A model generated the notes under the pieces. It was not told the origin of the DNA. It did no database searches and was given only the letters and a program-made list of their open reading frames with translations. A stretch of 64,000 bases of DNA from Candidatus Epulonipiscium viviparus (GTDB lineage Bacteria > Bacillota > Clostridia > Lachnospirales > Cellulosilyticaceae): the NCBI RefSeq assembly GCF_030708075.1, contig NZ_CP117982.1, positions 2,621,302 to 2,685,301 on the forward strand. The letters run 5' to 3'. Numbering within the stretch: the first letter of the stretch is position 1; every line of letters begins with the position of its first letter. Positions 50,882-58,852 of this stretch are shown piece by piece. Both the position numbers and the translations under genes were made by a program.

Positions 50882-51781
50882 TTATATTTCGGTGATGACA
50901 ACGGCACCTTTGGTATCTGCTCGTAAAATTTCTACTGTAGAATTTATTTGTGCATCGGTAAAGCCTTGTCGCATAGCTGCAGCAATACAGTCTAAGTTGT
51001 GGGTTGCAAATGCTATTAATGTGGGGCCTGCACCAGAAATCATCGAGCAGATGGCTCCTGCTGCCATGGCATTGCCGGTTACTGCATCAAATCCAGGAAT
51101 TAGATCCTTTCTTGCAGGAGTGAAAATTAAATCTTGCGTTGCTATTTCGAGTTGGCGAATATCTCCGCTTGCGAGTGCTCCAACTAAAAAGCAAGCCCGT
51201 TGAAGTTGTGTGACAAGAGTTGTGCGAGAAAATTCTTTGGGTATAACGCTTCGGGCCAATTTAGTGGGAAGCTCATAGTCTGGAATGGCAGTAATAAATC
51301 TGAGGTCGCGGTTGGGAACTATTTTGTGATAGTGGGTAACATCATGATCCATCATAGAAATTGTAAATCCACCTACCGCACAAGGGACAACATTATCTGG
51401 ATGACCTTCGATAAGTGATGCTTCTGAAATAAGCTCGGCTTCGGTAAACAGATCATTGAGATACGCATTTGCGGCATAGACACCCGCGACTATTGCAGAT
51501 GCAGAGCTTCCGAGCCCACGCGAACCAGGAATATCGGTAACCATGGTGATTTTTACCAATGGAAATCCTCGACCAGCTTTAGCAAAAATACGCTTTGCTC
51601 CAGTATAAAATAAATTTTCATCAAGTAAAATATCTCGATTAAATCCTTGCTTAAAGATTATTTCAAATCTATCATTATCTTCCATTACAACGGTTAAATA
51701 TTTTGATAGCCCAACTCCCAAACAATCGATTCCGCTTCCAATATTTGCGGTGGATGCAGGAACTTTAACTGTAACTTTCAT
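50882..51781 (-). CDS. thrB: Homoserine kinase
   Basis: The 299-residue GHMP kinase begins VKVPASTANIGSGIDCLGVGL. The ATP loop is VTDIPGSRGLGSSASAIVAGVYAAN (about 84-108), followed by EGHPDNVVPCAVGGF, and a late GAGPTLIAFA motif (about 248-257). It phosphorylates homoserine toward threonine. It is divergent from metY-metA, so the two fates of homoserine (threonine or methionine) are encoded side by side. It is monocistronic with its own terminator. The length is normal. Confidence 0.94.
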   Translation of the reverse strand: MKVTVKVPASTANIGSGIDCLGVGLSKYLTVVMEDNDRFEIIFKQGFNRDILLDENLFYTGAKRIFAKAGRGFPLVKITMVTDIPGSRGLGSSASAIVAGVYAANAYLNDLFTEAELISEASLIEGHPDNVVPCAVGGFTISMMDHDVTHYHKIVPNRDLRFITAIPDYELPTKLARSVIPKEFSRTTLVTQLQRACFLVGALASGDIRQLEIATQDLIFTPARKDLIPGFDAVTGNAMAAGAICSMISGAGPTLIAFATHNLDCIAAAMRQGFTDAQINSTVEILRADTKGAVVITEI

Positions 51782-51932
51782 AGCAGATCACTCCTTTTAT
51801 TTTGTATTAAGTATATGATAATAATTTTATTTTAGCAAGAATAAATGATTTAATACGATTAAAAATCAACTTTGTTGGTTATTATAAATCTTGACTAGTT
51901 ATTACGTCAAATATTCTTAAGGAGGTATGTTA

Positions 51933-53198
51933 ATGCGCACAGCAACAAAATGTATTCAGTCTGGATATAAACCTAAAAATGGTGAACCGAGGGTGGCTCC
52001 ACTAATTCAGTCTACAACATATAAGTATGATGACGCGGATATGGTCGCGGATTTATTTGATTTGAAAGCAGCAGGGCATATGTATTCTAGAATAAGCAAT
52101 CCTACATGCGGATATCTAGAGGAAAAAATTACTGATATGGAAGGTGGCGTAGGCGCTATTGCAACATCATCGGGGCAGTCGGCATCGTTACTTGCAATAC
52201 TAAATTTGGCCTCGGCTGGAGATCACATTTTATGTATGTCAAATTTATATGGCGGAACGTTCAATCTTTTTGATATAACGCTTCGAAAGTTGGGTATAGA
52301 ATTTGATTTTGTAGATCCTAATGCAACTGCAGAAGAAATGCAAAAGTATATCAAGAAAAATACAAAAGCAATGTTTGGAGAAACTATCGGAAACCCAAGT
52401 TTGGATGTGTTAGATTTTGAAAAGGTAAGTACCGTAGCGCATAAAAACGGATTGCCGCTAATTGTAGATAATACGTTTGCAACACCGCATTTGTGTCGTC
52501 CTTTTGAGCATGGGGCAGATATTATTATTCACTCGACTACCAAATATATTGATGGACATGCAACCTGCGTTGGAGGGCTGCTAGTAGATAGCGGAAAATT
52601 TGATTATACAAATGGCAGATTTCCGGAGTTTACAACGCCAGATGCAAGTTATCATGGATTGGTTTATACAGAAGCATTTGGAAAGCAGGCATTTATTCTG
52701 AAAGCTCGTGTTACATTGCTCAGAGATATGGGATGTACGATGAGTCCGTTTAATGCGTATCTCACAAATATAGGTGCAGAAACTATGGCGGTGAGAATGG
52801 ATAGACACTCTGAGAATGCTCTGACCGTTGCAAAGTTTTTGGAGGAGCACCCAAAAGTGGCTTGGGTAAATTATCCGGGTCTTAAGTCTAATGCTTCATA
52901 TGAGTTGGCACAAAAATATTTGCCGAACGGAGCTAGTGGAATAATAACCTTTGGGGTTAAGGGAGGTGCCGCAGCAGGAAAAGCTGTGATCAATAATGTA
53001 AAGCTGGCGACCTTGGTAGTGCATGTTGGGGATATAAGGACCCATTTGCTGCACCCAGCTAGCATGACGCATCGTCAACTAAGCCCAGAGGATCAATTAA
53101 AAGCTGGTGTAACCCCCGATCTAGTGAGGTTATCTGTAGGGATAGAAGATATCAATGATATAATTACAGACTTAACAAATGCGCTTGCTAAAGTATAG
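51933..53198 (+). CDS. metY: O-acetylhomoserine sulfhydrylase (MetY-type PLP enzyme)
   Basis: ATG 51933 has AAGGAGG seven bases upstream; ATG 51927 would be too close. The 421-residue fold-type I PLP enzyme has SRISNPTCGYLEEKI (about 52-66), ATSSGQSASLLAIL, LPLIVDNTFATPHLCRPFEHG and the PLP lysine in IIHSTTKYIDGHATCVGG (about 200-217). The C-terminus ends with PDLVRLSVGIEDINDIITDL. The size and the downstream metA suit O-acetylhomoserine sulfhydrylase. Methionine gamma-lyase is a close alternative. It converts O-acetylhomoserine and sulfide to homocysteine. Confidence 0.85.
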   Translation: MRTATKCIQSGYKPKNGEPRVAPLIQSTTYKYDDADMVADLFDLKAAGHMYSRISNPTCGYLEEKITDMEGGVGAIATSSGQSASLLAILNLASAGDHILCMSNLYGGTFNLFDITLRKLGIEFDFVDPNATAEEMQKYIKKNTKAMFGETIGNPSLDVLDFEKVSTVAHKNGLPLIVDNTFATPHLCRPFEHGADIIIHSTTKYIDGHATCVGGLLVDSGKFDYTNGRFPEFTTPDASYHGLVYTEAFGKQAFILKARVTLLRDMGCTMSPFNAYLTNIGAETMAVRMDRHSENALTVAKFLEEHPKVAWVNYPGLKSNASYELAQKYLPNGASGIITFGVKGGAAAGKAVINNVKLATLVVHVGDIRTHLLHPASMTHRQLSPEDQLKAGVTPDLVRLSVGIEDINDIITDLTNALAKV

Positions 53199-53207
53199 GA
53201 GGATATG

Positions 53208-54110
53208 ATGCCTGTTATAATACCTCAAAATTTGCCAGCAACAGAAATATTGCAAAAAGAAAATATATTTGTGATGCGAAAAGGTCGTGCAGAAAGGCAA
53301 GATATTAGACCACTAAATATAGCAATAGTGAATTTGATGCCCACAAAAGTAGAGACAGAAACGCAGTTGCTTAGACTAATAGGGAATACTCCGTTACAAA
53401 TAAATGTAGATTTTGTTCATATGTCTACGCATGAAAGTAAGAATGCGTCCAAAAATCATCTCGAAAATTTTTATAAAGACTTTACAGAGATTAAGCATAA
53501 AAAGTATGATGGGATGATTGTGACGGGAGCGCCAGTAGAGATGTTGGATTTTGAAGAGGTGGATTATTGGGATGAGCTTTTGCAGATTTTAGAATTTGCC
53601 AAGACCAATGTATACTCAACATTATTTATTTGTTGGGGAGCACAGGCAGCACTATATTATTATTATGGCATAGATAAAATTGTGTTAGATAAAAAAATAT
53701 TTGGAGTGTTTGAGCATAAAGTTGTAAAGGCATGTCAAATTGTGAGAGGTTTTGATGATACATTTTTTGCTCCACATTCTAGGCATACTGGCTGGGATAA
53801 TCTAGTTTTAAGTCAGTCAAAAGATTTTGATATAGTTTCAACTTCCGATGATGCAGGAGTATATATTTTGGTTAGTCGCGATAATAAATTTGTATTTGTA
53901 TCGGGGCATTCCGAATATGATCCATATATTTTGGAGCAAGAATATCAACGGGATAAAAATTTAGGACGAAATATAAATATTCCGTATAACTATTATCCAG
54001 ATGATAATCCAAATTTAGCCCCAAAAGTTAAGTGGAGATCCCATGCTAATTTGCTGTTTTCAAACTGGCTCAACTACCATGTGTATCAAGAAGTGCCATA
54101 TGAAAATTGA
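53208..54110 (+). CDS. metA: Homoserine O-acetyltransferase (MetA family)
   Basis: I start at ATG 53208 (MPVIIPQNLP), five bases after AGGAGG. The 300 residues include the triad positions: Cys142 in FICWGAQAAL and the His and Glu of FVSGHSEYDPY (about 235-237). Residue 111 is Glu (GAPVEMLDFEEVDYW). In MetA enzymes Glu there is associated with acetyl-CoA and Gly with succinyl-CoA, so acetyl transfer is predicted, matching metY just upstream. It acylates homoserine as the first step to methionine. The metY stop overlaps its ribosome site. Confidence 0.92.
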   Translation: MPVIIPQNLPATEILQKENIFVMRKGRAERQDIRPLNIAIVNLMPTKVETETQLLRLIGNTPLQINVDFVHMSTHESKNASKNHLENFYKDFTEIKHKKYDGMIVTGAPVEMLDFEEVDYWDELLQILEFAKTNVYSTLFICWGAQAALYYYYGIDKIVLDKKIFGVFEHKVVKACQIVRGFDDTFFAPHSRHTGWDNLVLSQSKDFDIVSTSDDAGVYILVSRDNKFVFVSGHSEYDPYILEQEYQRDKNLGRNINIPYNYYPDDNPNLAPKVKWRSHANLLFSNWLNYHVYQEVPYEN

Positions 54111-54117
54111 AATAATA

Positions 54118-54147
54118 ATGCAGACGACCAGCCTAAAACGTCTGCAT
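54118..54147. terminator. Hairpin between convergent metA and rsfS
   Basis: A perfect nine-base stem ATGCAGACG/CGTCTGCAT with a 12-base loop lies seven bases past metA and just beyond the rsfS stop on the other strand. The minus-strand flank TATTATTTC is the more T-rich. Confidence 0.6.
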
Positions 54148-54156
54148 CTATAAGCA

Positions 54157-54495
54157 TTAAAAAGGAATATTTTTTCCATCTTGCCAAAGTCTGTGAAGCC
54201 CATAAATTTGAGCATCTTCTTTGTATAAAATATGCACTATAACGCCCAAATAATCAAGCAAGATCCAGCGTGCGGTTTCGTATCCTTCTGAATGTTTTGC
54301 CGCAATGTTTTCTTCTTCTAACAAATATTCTAGTTCTTCGGAAATAGCCATCGATTGTCTCGTGTTAGAGCAAATAGCGATTACAAAGTAGTCTGTTAAA
54401 GTGGTCAGTTCTTTAACCTCAACAATCTCTAAATCTTCTAATTTTTTTTTATCTAAAATATGCGCTATTTTTAATGCTAATTCATATGGTTCCAT
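54157..54495 (-). CDS. rsfS: Ribosomal silencing factor RsfS
   Basis: The 112-residue RsfS/YbeB/Iojap protein has VKELTTLTDYFVIAICSNTRQSMAIS (about 26-51), HSEGYETARWILLDYLGVIVHIL (about 71-93) and the ending YGLHRLWQDGK. It binds L14 and blocks subunit joining in starvation. GAGAGGG precedes the ATG. It lies 15 bp after the nadD-yqeK gene, the standard order. Confidence 0.94.
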   Translation of the reverse strand: MEPYELALKIAHILDKKKLEDLEIVEVKELTTLTDYFVIAICSNTRQSMAISEELEYLLEEENIAAKHSEGYETARWILLDYLGVIVHILYKEDAQIYGLHRLWQDGKNIPF

Positions 54496-54510
54496 ATAGA
54501 TCCACCCTCT

Positions 54511-55692
54511 CTAATTATATTTTTCATACTCTTCTATTAAACCGTTAAGGCTTGGGTGAAGTTCTTTCTGTTTTTCATGTACCACAGAATGTCGCACTAT
54601 TTTCATTGAGTAGTACATAGCTCGATCTAAATCTTGAAAGCATAGTTTTCGTAATATAGTGTAGCTATCACTAGAGCCACGTCCATATTCACACATGTCG
54701 GCAAGATAAACAATTTTTTCCAAGTTGGACATGTTGTGTCTGCCAATAGTATGATATCGTATACTATCTAATATGTCGGGGTCTGTTATATTATATGAAT
54801 GTTCTACCAGAAATGCTGCAATTTTTCCGTGTTTTAATTGTGGATGCGCTGTTTCGAAGGCATCAAATTCGATAGGGTATTCTGCTGTGTGATCCATTTC
54901 TTTTGCAAGGTCATGATATATGCAACCTAAATAAGCTTTATTTGCGTCAACACCATGATGTTGTGCCAGTTTAACGCCAAATTCTGTAACACCCAGAGTG
55001 TGGCTAAATCTCTTAGCCCCCATGGCGGATGCGACAATTTCTTCTATATGTTTTTGCTCTGATTTGCTAATGGTGAGTTTATTATAGTATAATTCTTTTT
55101 TTCTTATATAAGCTTCTACTGAGGGAGGCACCAAATATTGAACAGATTTATTGCTGTATATTCGATGCCTAATTTCGGTAGAAGAAATATCAAATCCTAG
55201 GTGATCTATTCTCAAAATAGTGGCATTAAAATTGTCTTCTAGAAATTTGATTTGGGTGGAGACTGCTTCATTGTTAAAATTTGGTCGATTTACAACAATA
55301 AATTTGCAAAGATTAATAAGTTCGGTGCTTTTATACCAGTTTAAAATGTCTAAAATGCTATCATCACCAACTATAAAATAGAATTCGCTATCTGCAAAAG
55401 TATGCTTTAAACTGCAGATAGTATCGTAGCTATAGCTGGGACGATCGTTTTTATACTCAATATCGCTAATAAAAAAATGAGGGTTATCCAAAATAGCGAG
55501 TTTGGTCATATGAAACCTATTTTTTTTTGAAGAGATGTGTATAGATTTTTTGTGTGAGGGGTTGCCGTTAGGAATAAATAAAATTTTGTCTAGTTTAAAT
55601 TGTTCTAGGACTTCTTGTGCTATTACCAAATGTCCGTTGTGTATGGGGTCAAATGTGCCCCCCATGATACCTATTCTTACTTTAATATCCAT
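54511..55692 (-). CDS. nadD: Fused nicotinate-nucleotide adenylyltransferase and YqeK HD phosphohydrolase
   Basis: The product has 393 residues from ATG 55692 (GAGGTG six bases upstream; a GTG at 55701 is possible). Residues 1-195 are NadD: GIMGGTFDPIHNGHLVIAQE with the HxGH motif, PSYSYDTI, FIVGDDSILDILNWY and DISSTEIRHRI. Residues about 205-390 are a YqeK HD domain: RFSHTLGVTEFGVKLAQHHG, YLGCIYHDLAKEM (HD pair), HGKIAAFLVE and IRYHTIGRHNM. NadD makes deamido-NAD. YqeK-type enzymes cleave Ap4A. The two are separate neighbouring genes in Bacillus, so here they are joined. Confidence 0.92.
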   Translation of the reverse strand: MDIKVRIGIMGGTFDPIHNGHLVIAQEVLEQFKLDKILFIPNGNPSHKKSIHISSKKNRFHMTKLAILDNPHFFISDIEYKNDRPSYSYDTICSLKHTFADSEFYFIVGDDSILDILNWYKSTELINLCKFIVVNRPNFNNEAVSTQIKFLEDNFNATILRIDHLGFDISSTEIRHRIYSNKSVQYLVPPSVEAYIRKKELYYNKLTISKSEQKHIEEIVASAMGAKRFSHTLGVTEFGVKLAQHHGVDANKAYLGCIYHDLAKEMDHTAEYPIEFDAFETAHPQLKHGKIAAFLVEHSYNITDPDILDSIRYHTIGRHNMSNLEKIVYLADMCEYGRGSSDSYTILRKLCFQDLDRAMYYSMKIVRHSVVHEKQKELHPSLNGLIEEYEKYN

Positions 55693-55712
55693 GTTGATCA
55701 CCTCGTTTAATA

Positions 55713-56006
55713 TTAGTTTTCCGGTAATATTATTTTTGGATTTTTCTTAGGCATTTTATACAAAATAATTTTTTTCCCAATAATTTGAATTAATTGAGAT
55801 TTGCTTCTTTCGGCCAACATTTGAGCAATGTCAGTAATATCTTCGTCGCAATTGTTTAGTACAGTTATTTTTATAAGCTCTCTTGCCGCCAATGCTTCAG
55901 ATATTCCAATAACTAATTCTGGAGTAACCGAGTTTTTGCCAACCTGGAATGTGCTATTAATATTTTGGGCCAGTGATCTAAGATGCGCTCGTTGTTTACT
56001 AGTCAT
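55713..56006 (-). CDS. yhbY: YhbY-family RNA-binding protein
   Basis: From ATG 56006 (MTSKQRAHLRSLAQNIN), behind AGAAAGGA, the protein has 97 residues of the CRS1-YhbY domain. FQVGKNSVTPELVIGISEAL corresponds to the GKxG-like loop, and NCDEDITDIAQML follows. YhbY binds 23S rRNA precursors during 50S assembly. It lies between obgE and nadD as in other Firmicutes. Confidence 0.92.
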   Translation of the reverse strand: MTSKQRAHLRSLAQNINSTFQVGKNSVTPELVIGISEALAARELIKITVLNNCDEDITDIAQMLAERSKSQLIQIIGKKIILYKMPKKNPKIILPEN

Positions 56007-56019
56007 GTTTTTGTCCTTT

Positions 56020-57291
56020 CTATTTATAATATTCAAATTCTATGTCATAAATTCGTACAGTGTCGCCTTCTTTTATTCCGGCTTGCTCTAAACTGTCAAT
56101 AATTCCTTTGTCGCGAAGGTATTTTTGGAAGAATGCGAAGCCCTTTTCCGAATCTAATGACGTATATCCAATCATTTTTTCAACTCCCACTCCACTAACG
56201 GCAAAATAACCGCTTTCAATTTCGGATACCGTAAAACTTTCTTTGCTAATTTCATCTTCTACAAATTCTGGCTCAAATGTAATATTATCAGCCGGAAGAC
56301 TGCTTAATAGAGTATCGATTTCTTGTAGTAGCGTTTGTAGGTTGGAATTTGAGGCCGCAGAAATAGGGACGACTTTGATGCCACGACCAATTTCAAAAAA
56401 TTCTGTTAGTTCCGCAATATATTCGCTTGAGATGTCGATCTTGTTAGCTGCAATAATTTGGGGCTTGGTTTCGAGAATTTGTGGATTATATTTGTCTAGC
56501 TCTTTTATAATGGTTAGAATGTCGCTTTTTGGATCGCGACCCTCTGTGCCGGCGGCATCAACTACGTGAACAATCACCTTGGTTCTTTCTATATGTCTTA
56601 GAAAATTAAAGCCTAGCCCCACACCGTCGGATGCCCCTTCGATTATTCCTGGGATATCAGCCATAACAAATTGTTTGCCAAACCGGTTTGTTACAACTCC
56701 AAGATTTGGCGAAAGTGTTGTAAAGTGATAGTCCGCAATTTTGGGTTGTGCGTTACTAACCATTGATAATAAAGTAGATTTTCCAACATTAGGAAAGCCT
56801 ACTAATCCGACGTCGGCAAGCATTTTGAGTTCTAAAGTAACCCAATATTCTTTTGCATCGCGCCCCTTTTCGGCATATTTGGGAGCTTGTCTTGTTGGTG
56901 TTGCAAAGTGTTGGTTGCCCTTGCCACCTTTGCCGCCCTTAAAAATAATTTCTTGCTGATCGTCTAAATACATGTCTGCAATAATTTTTTGAGACTCCGC
57001 TTCTCTTATGATAGTGCCTTTTGGAACACGAATAACTTTATCTAACCCGTCTTTGCCGTGGCAACGCTTTTTGGCTCCGGGTTCTCCGTCTCCAGCTTTG
57101 TATTGTCGAATATGTTTAAAATTCAACAATGTATTTATGCCAGAATCTACTTGAAATATAATATCGCCGCCAGTACCTCCGTCGCCCCCATCGGGCCCTC
57201 CATTGGGTACGTATTTTTCACGTCTAAAAGACACATGTCCGTCGCCACCACGCCCCGAGCGTACAAATATTTTTACATGATCTACAAACAT
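56020..57291 (-). CDS. obgE: GTPase Obg
   Basis: The 423-residue protein starts MFVDHVKIFVRSGRGGDGHV (ATG 57291, GGAGG upstream). The Gly-rich Obg fold occupies about 1-158 (GPDGGDGGTGGDIIFQVD, GGKGGKGNQHF). The G domain (about 159-330) has GFPNVGKSTLLSMVSNA, TTLSPNLGVV, ADIPGIIEGASDGVGLG and AANKID. A C-terminal OCT domain (about 350-423) includes GVGVEKMIGYTSLDSEKGFAFFQ. Obg acts in 50S assembly and stress/sporulation signalling. All motifs are intact. Confidence 0.96.
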   Translation of the reverse strand: MFVDHVKIFVRSGRGGDGHVSFRREKYVPNGGPDGGDGGTGGDIIFQVDSGINTLLNFKHIRQYKAGDGEPGAKKRCHGKDGLDKVIRVPKGTIIREAESQKIIADMYLDDQQEIIFKGGKGGKGNQHFATPTRQAPKYAEKGRDAKEYWVTLELKMLADVGLVGFPNVGKSTLLSMVSNAQPKIADYHFTTLSPNLGVVTNRFGKQFVMADIPGIIEGASDGVGLGFNFLRHIERTKVIVHVVDAAGTEGRDPKSDILTIIKELDKYNPQILETKPQIIAANKIDISSEYIAELTEFFEIGRGIKVVPISAASNSNLQTLLQEIDTLLSSLPADNITFEPEFVEDEISKESFTVSEIESGYFAVSGVGVEKMIGYTSLDSEKGFAFFQKYLRDKGIIDSLEQAGIKEGDTVRIYDIEFEYYK

Positions 57292-57337
57292 TTTTTTACC
57301 TCCATTCATAATTTATTGATTTATTTATTTATGCTAT

Positions 57338-57372
57338 GAAAAAAAGGGCTCAACTTAAAGTTGAAACCCCTT
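57338..57372 (-). terminator. Terminator between rpmA and obgE
   Basis: On the minus strand TCAACTT/AAGTTGA extended by GGG/CCC is followed by eight T. It separates the ribosomal protein genes from obgE and probably reduces read-through into the downstream GTPase genes. Confidence 0.75.
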
Positions 57373-57377
57373 GTAAA

Positions 57378-57656
57378 TTAAGCACTGTATACAGAAACTT
57401 GTTTTTTGCTTCTACCTTTACGTTCAAATCTAACTACTCCATCGACTAGAGCGAAAAGAGTATCATCGCCACCACGCCCAACGTTGGTGCCAGGATGGAT
57501 TTTGGTTCCTCTTTGACGGTATAGAATGTTACCAGCTTTTACAAACTGTCCGTCGGCTCTTTTGGCACCTAGACGTTTAGATTCGGAGTCGCGTCCGTTT
57601 TTGGATGAGCCAACTCCCTTTTTGCTAGCAAAAAACTGTAAGTCAAAACGTATCAT
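57378..57656 (-). CDS. rpmA: Ribosomal protein bL27 with cleavable N-terminal extension
   Basis: From ATG 57656 the protein begins [20 protein letters not shown]. The extension up to FFA matches the site cut by the protease Prp in Firmicutes, exposing the SKKG start needed at the peptidyl-transferase centre. The rest ([40 protein letters not shown]) is typical L27. GGAGG lies eight bases upstream. The prp gene immediately upstream supports processing. Confidence 0.96.
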   Translation of the reverse strand: MIRFDLQFFASKKGVGSSKNGRDSESKRLGAKRADGQFVKAGNILYRQRGTKIHPGTNVGRGGDDTLFALVDGVVRFERKGRSKKQVSVYSA

Positions 57657-57661
57657 ATTTT

Positions 57662-58006
57662 TCACCTCCGAGGTATATACTTTTTGATCCTAACATTTGC
57701 AGGATACATTTTTTGAATTCCTTCTAACCCAAACGACAAGCTCTTAAGTAAAATTGTGGTTTGGGGATTATAGATCTCATTTTTTATATTCGGAAATGTG
57801 CAATCTATAATTCCTTGTTGTTCGTCCTTTTCATTTATAAGCATAGGCTCATCTAAGAAAGCTTCTATCGAATTGACAGCAGTAAATACAAGGGCACTAA
57901 CGCCTGCACATACAATATCGGATCCTGATTTTGCGTAATTCGCATGACCCGAAACTCGAAATCGAAATAGGTTTTCCTCTTTAAAATAAAGCTTAATATT
58001 TATCAT
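57662..58006 (-). CDS. prp: Ribosomal-processing cysteine protease Prp
   Basis: The 114-residue protein of the YsxB/Prp family has the catalytic His in [24 protein letters not shown] (about 17-40, His21) and the Cys in the IVCAGVSAL segment (Cys33). It removes the N-terminal peptide of L27, encoded next door. It sits between rplU and rpmA, the conserved Firmicutes arrangement, starting three bases from the L21 stop. Confidence 0.93.
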   Translation of the reverse strand: MINIKLYFKEENLFRFRVSGHANYAKSGSDIVCAGVSALVFTAVNSIEAFLDEPMLINEKDEQQGIIDCTFPNIKNEIYNPQTTILLKSLSFGLEGIQKMYPANVRIKKYIPRR

Positions 58007-58009
58007 TGA

Positions 58010-58324
58010 CTAGGCATTAATAGAAGTAATTTTAACTTTTGTAAAGCGTTGACGGTGCCCTTGCTTTTTCTTGTAAGTTTTTTTAGGCTTATATTTAAAA
58101 ACTATAATTTTTTTGCCTTTACCTTCAGCTTCAAGAACTTCTGCTTTAACAGTGGCACCTTTTACACATGGAGAACCAGTTACTAAAGAGTCGGCTTTTT
58201 TTACCGCTAAGACGTTTTCGAAAGAAACTTCATCGCCGTTTGATACACCTAGTTTTTCAACCTTGATAATCATGCCTTCTTCAACTTTGTACTGTTTTCC
58301 ACCAGTTTCAATAATTGCGTACAT
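58010..58324 (-). CDS. rplU: Ribosomal protein bL21
   Basis: The 104-residue protein begins [20 protein letters not shown] and ends with [22 protein letters not shown], both diagnostic of L21. It binds 23S rRNA. It is the first gene of the rplU-prp-rpmA operon, with GGGAGG upstream of the ATG. The 85-base leader after the promoter could carry the autoregulatory L21 leader known in Firmicutes, but I could not confirm its fold. Confidence 0.96.
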   Translation of the reverse strand: MYAIIETGGKQYKVEEGMIIKVEKLGVSNGDEVSFENVLAVKKADSLVTGSPCVKGATVKAEVLEAEGKGKKIIVFKYKPKKTYKKKQGHRQRFTKVKITSINA

Positions 58325-58409
58325 TTGTGTACACCTCCCTGATCATAAAATCGCCGAATATGGTATCCAATAGGAATTTAAAAAAACCGCTTCGAGCGTA
58401 ATACACCTT

Positions 58410-58439
58410 AATATAGCATAAGAAAATCAAGCTTGTCAA
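58410..58439 (-). promoter_or_regulatory. Promoter of the rplU-prp-rpmA operon
   Basis: On the minus strand a perfect TTGACA (58434-58439) is separated by 18 bp from TATATT (58410-58415), about 85 bp ahead of rplU. Confidence 0.75.
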
Positions 58440-58465
58440 CGCTTATTTAATAATAAATTAAAATA

Positions 58466-58852
58466 CTACATATCGCGAGCGTCAGTAGTCTCAGTAGTTG
58501 CAGACTTATCATGAGTTTCGGAAACTTCAGCTTCTGCAGTTACAATAGGGGGGATGCTTAGTATCGCAGGACCATGCTGGACCACTTCTATAGGAACCAT
58601 TTGTAAGATCATAGAAGTTGCTTGATCGACGTCTGAAATAGTTGTGGTTTGTACTTCAACAGTTTCGAGAATATCAATTTCGGGGATGGGCTCTGTATCT
58701 ACAGTGGTAGTGAATACATCTGCGGCTTCTATTTCTGAAAAATTTTTGGGATAGTTGATGGTAGTTCCATTTTCGACCGCAACAATTTCTTCGACAACCT
58801 CAGCATGTACAAGAGCATCAGCATCTGTATCGGCATTGACATCTGTATCGCA
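58466..58852 (-). pseudogene. C-terminal tail of the TPR/repeat protein, out of frame with its start
   Basis: Reading back from the TAG at 58466, the frame gives DTDVNADTDADALVHAEVVE at the end of the repeats, then an acidic, Thr/Ile-rich tail of about 110 residues (EIVAVENGTTINYPKNFSEI; TVDTEPIPEIDILETVEV) ending ATTETTDARDM. Composition and continuity with the Asp-Ala repeats identify it as the natural end of the protein starting at 61556. The distance between start and stop (3091 bases) is not a multiple of three, so as sequenced the gene is disrupted within the array. Confidence 0.65.

Noticed and set aside
51782..51932. SAM or T-box element upstream of metY-metA
   Set aside because: Only about 150 bp of AT-rich sequence with no kink-turn, no T-box TGGGTGG-type core and no terminator/antiterminator pair.
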